NCBI GenBank assembly: GCA_024404475.1 | Contig: JAKSPV010000056.1 | Span: 1-8,297, forward strand | Direction: 5' to 3' | Origin: Clostridia bacterium | GTDB lineage: Bacteria > Bacillota > Clostridia > Oscillospirales > CAG-272 | DNA length: 8,297 nucleotides | Notes under the pieces: model-generated | Databases searched by the model: none | The model's input: the letters and a program-made list of their open reading frames with translations, nothing else | What the model was told of the DNA's origin: nothing | Translations under genes and position numbers: made by a program | Shown here: one piece after another, positions 6,567 through 8,297 of the stretch | Layout: every line of letters starts with the position of its first letter | How positions within the stretch are numbered: the stretch's first letter is position 1

Positions 6567-7394
6567 TCAGACCGCGTCCTCCGACGGCGAGACGCCCGTC
6601 ACCGCCTTGTAGTGCCGGTAGAACGTCGAGTAGTCGCGGAAGCCGCTCTTCTCGAAGACCTCGCCGATGGGGTAGCCCTCCAGAATATCCTGCCGCGCCG
6701 CCGCGATCCGCTTGTGGATCGTGTAGTCCCAGATGCTCGAGCCCATCGTCTCGCGGAAACGCCGGTTGAGGTAGTCCCGGTTGCGGTGGAGCACCCCCTC
6801 GAGCGTCCCGAGATCCCATTCGTCCGCGAGGTGCTCGTTGATGTACGCCGCGATCTCGCCCGCGATGCCGGGCGCCGTCTCCGGCGCCGCGTGACGTTCT
6901 CCCGCCCAGACGCGCCGGAGATGCGCGAGGATCGCCGGGAGGTTCGAGCGGATCGCGAGCCGACGCTCCGCATCGCTCCCGCCGGAGAGCATCTCATCCA
7001 TCAGCGCACGGACGTGCGCCGAGGAAAACTCCTCCGGCAGAAAGCAGTTGTCCCGCCCGAGCGACCGCTCGCGGTAGGGCGCGAGAAGCGCGTCCGTCCC
7101 TTCCACCCCGTCGAGCCCGCGCGGCGAGAACAGAAGCGTCATCCGCTCGTACGGCTCGTCCGGCTGGATGTGCAGGCTGTGCGCCTCGCCGGCGCGGAGG
7201 ATCATCACCATGCCGGGACGCAGCTCGTACGGCTGGCCCTCGACGAGGAACGCGCCCCGTCCCGAGATACAATAGTACAGCTCGTTCTTGTCGTGCAGCT
7301 GCAGCGAAAACGTCGAGTTTTCAGGATCGGGCCGCTCGCTCCTGGTGTGATGCAGGTAGAAATCCCGGTCCTTGTATTCGTATAAACGTTCCAT
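6567..7394 (-). CDS. AraC-family transcriptional regulator with N-terminal cupin
   Basis: DNA-binding regulator of 275 residues. Residues about 10-95 form a cupin sensor (LQLHDKNELYYCISG, then LRPGMVMILRAGEAHSL). Residues about 179-275 are the double helix-turn-helix domain, with the usual landmarks: AAYINEHLADEWDLGTL, the recognition segment NRDYLNRRFRETMG, RIAAARQDIL, and GFRDYSTFYRHYKAVTGVSP at the end. AraC proteins of this shape usually sense a sugar or sugar derivative and bind direct repeats about two helical turns apart. I chose ATG 7394 with a GGGAAGCGG purine stretch upstream, because the longer start at 7424 overlaps the -10. It is divergent from the NagB-like gene, and its own -35 overlaps one of the TGCAAT boxes, so it is likely to control itself and the NagB-like gene. 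It may also affect the transporter gene downstream. Confidence 0.92.
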   Translation of the reverse strand: MERLYEYKDRDFYLHHTRSERPDPENSTFSLQLHDKNELYYCISGRGAFLVEGQPYELRPGMVMILRAGEAHSLHIQPDEPYERMTLLFSPRGLDGVEGTDALLAPYRERSLGRDNCFLPEEFSSAHVRALMDEMLSGGSDAERRLAIRSNLPAILAHLRRVWAGERHAAPETAPGIAGEIAAYINEHLADEWDLGTLEGVLHRNRDYLNRRFRETMGSSIWDYTIHKRIAAARQDILEGYPIGEVFEKSGFRDYSTFYRHYKAVTGVSPSEDAV

Positions 7395-7422
7395 TTTCCG
7401 CTTCCCTTTCCCGTTTTTCTTC

Positions 7423-7451
7423 ATTATACACCGAAAAGTCGCTATTTGCAA
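7423..7451 (-). promoter_or_regulatory. Promoter of the AraC-type regulator
   Basis: A perfect TATAAT (7423-7428) lies 17 bp downstream of TTGCAA (7446-7451) on the minus strand. The -35 overlaps the TGCAAT box at 7447-7452, which suggests autorepression. Confidence 0.7.
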
Positions 7452-7482
7452 TAAGAATATCGTTTTCTGCAATGGTATTGCA
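7447..7482. promoter_or_regulatory. Candidate operator: TGCAAT boxes 21 bp apart with an inverted copy
   Basis: TGCAAT occurs at 7447-7452 and again at 7468-7473, exactly 21 bp apart; the 21-base windows from 7441 and 7462 match at 11 positions. An inverted ATTGCA at 7477-7482 makes a perfect 6-3-6 palindrome with the second box. AraC-type proteins commonly bind direct repeats spaced by two helical turns, so this is the likely site of the divergent regulator. It covers its own -35 and the -35 zone of the NagB-like gene. Confidence 0.55.
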
Positions 7483-7501
7483 TATTCAGTTGTATTATAA
7501 T
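7473..7501 (+). promoter_or_regulatory. Promoter of the NagB-like gene, weak -35
   Basis: A perfect TATAAT lies at 7496-7501, but the hexamer 17 bp upstream (TGGTAT, 7473-7478) barely resembles a -35. The TGCAAT palindrome overlaps this zone, centred about 33 bases before the predicted start near 7508. That fits a promoter that needs an activator bound against polymerase. Confidence 0.55.
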
Positions 7502-7547
7502 GAGAATCGGGTAAAACCGAAATCTATTTATACAAGGAGATTTTGCC

Positions 7548-8273
7548 ATGTATATCAATATCGCCAAGACCCGTGACGACCTCGGCAAGAATGCCGCGAA
7601 GTACGTTGCCGACGCTCTCGTTGACATCATCAACCGCAACGGCTACGCCAGAATCGTCCTTTCCACCGGCGCTTCCCAGTTCGAGACGCTCCAGCACCTC
7701 GTTGAGTACAAGAACATCGACTGGTCGAAGGTCGAAATGTTCCACCTCGACGAGTACGTCGGCCTGCCCGAAACGCACGTCGCCAGCTTCCGCAAGTACC
7801 TCAAAGAGCGCTTCATCTCCAAGGTCAACCTCATGGGTTACTACCTTGTTGACGGCGATCCGAGCCACATCCCGGCTCTCACCGCGAAGCTCCGCGAGAA
7901 GCCCGTTGATATCGGCCTGATCGGTATCGGCGAGAACTCTCACATCGCGTTCAACGATCCGCCCTGCGATTTCAACAACGAGAACGCTTACATCGTTGTC
8001 GACCTCAACGACACCTGCAAGAAGCAGCAGGTCGGCGAGGGCTGGTTCGCTACGCCCGATGACGTGCCGAAACAGGCGATCTCCATGACCTGCTGGCAGA
8101 TCATGCAGTGCCGTAAGATCGTTACCTGCGCTCCCGGCGCCGTCAAGGCCAACGCCATCAAGTGGTCTCTCTACGAGAACCTCTCGAACCAGTACCCGGG
8201 CACCCTGCTCCGCTTCCATCCGGACTGGGCTCTCTTCCTCGACGCAGACTCCGGCAAGTACGTCAAGCAGTAA
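7548..8273 (+). CDS. nagB: Glucosamine-6-phosphate deaminase-like protein (NagB family), altered catalytic triad
   Basis: Member of the NagB/RpiA/SugarP-isomerase fold. E. coli NagB turns glucosamine-6-phosphate into fructose-6-phosphate and ammonia. The 241 residues show LSTGASQFETL (38-48) for phosphate binding, FHLDEYVGL (65-73) with D68 equivalent to catalytic D72 of E. coli, and GIGENSHIAFNDPP (126-139). In that last motif the Asp of the E. coli D141-H143-E148 triad is Asn130, His132 is kept, and the Glu is Asp137. The APGAVKANAIK region (195-205) holds K200 in the place of the conserved lysine. The fold is certain but the exact substrate is not; a related amino-sugar or sugar phosphate is possible. 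A strong AAGGAG site (7534-7539) precedes the start. Codon use differs from the neighbours: Ile is ATC, Lys mostly AAG, Val GTC/GTT with one GTG, and Ala more often GCC/GCT than GCG, as in highly expressed genes. Confidence 0.9.
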   Translation: MYINIAKTRDDLGKNAAKYVADALVDIINRNGYARIVLSTGASQFETLQHLVEYKNIDWSKVEMFHLDEYVGLPETHVASFRKYLKERFISKVNLMGYYLVDGDPSHIPALTAKLREKPVDIGLIGIGENSHIAFNDPPCDFNNENAYIVVDLNDTCKKQQVGEGWFATPDDVPKQAISMTCWQIMQCRKIVTCAPGAVKANAIKWSLYENLSNQYPGTLLRFHPDWALFLDADSGKYVKQ

Positions 8274-8283
8274 TTTCCAAAAC

Positions 8284-8297
8284 AAAAAGCACCCGAA
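8284..8297 (+). terminator. Possible left arm of a terminator, cut by window edge
   Basis: AAAAAGCACCCG begins 11 bases after the stop codon of the NagB-like gene and looks like the 5' arm of a GC stem flanked by A. The matching arm would lie outside the window, so this is a guess. Confidence 0.3.

Noticed and set aside
7395..7472. Longer start for the AraC-type regulator
   Set aside because: The extra 26 codons cover the -35 and -10 of its own promoter and one operator box.
7524..8285. Minus-strand reading frame of 253 codons
   Set aside because: It is a shadow of the NagB-like gene, caused by its strong third-position bias, with no recognisable motif.
1..8297. tRNA, rRNA, CRISPR array, insertion sequence or phage genes
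   Set aside because: No cloverleaf, regular repeat-spacer pattern, transposase motif or terminal inverted repeat was seen on reading either strand.

Overview
The window looks like chromosome from a GC-rich Bacillota, most likely an anaerobic gut-type member of the Clostridia. Three things point there: strong AAGGAG-type ribosome binding sites, short AT-rich spacers carrying TATAAT-type promoters between GC-rich genes, and the gene content (oxygen-sensitive Fe-S serine dehydratase, pyruvate-formate-lyase-activase-like radical SAM protein, GH78 glycosidase, NagB-like sugar isomerase). I cannot name the genus. No RNA gene, mobile element, CRISPR array or prophage part was seen. Coding density is high; the longest non-coding stretches are about 204 bases (4149-4352), 153 bases (7395-7547) and 124 bases (1927-2050).

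Layout. (1) Positions 1-1926, minus: a GH78 alpha-L-rhamnosidase-type enzyme that runs off the left edge and so lacks its C-terminus. (2) Positions 4148-2051, minus: a three-gene operon from one good promoter, encoding an FMN-binding flavin reductase-like protein, a one-piece L-serine dehydratase and an 88-residue membrane protein, closed by a hairpin terminator. (3) Positions 4353-5572, plus: a divergent two-gene operon of a small cysteine-motif protein with an internal membrane segment and a repetitive tail, overlapped by one base with a compact radical SAM activase-like gene, closed by a terminator shared with the converging gene. (4) Positions 6490-5600, minus: an EamA/DMT transporter. (5) Positions 7394-6567, minus: a cupin-type AraC regulator, divergent from (6) positions 7548-8273, plus: a NagB/glucosamine-6-phosphate deaminase-like enzyme.

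How the parts may work together. The regulator and the NagB-like gene share a spacer holding TGCAAT boxes 21 bp apart and an inverted repeat over the NagB promoter. This is the arrangement expected for AraC-type control of both genes, so an amino-sugar-like phosphate is a plausible signal. The serine dehydratase keeps its three Fe-S ligands and makes pyruvate and ammonia; its flavin reductase partner could donate electrons, but that is inference. The cysteine-motif protein and radical SAM pair is the least explained part of the window and the best candidate for an undescribed system. Four of the promoters share a TTGCAA or TTGCAT -35 element exactly 17 bp from the -10.
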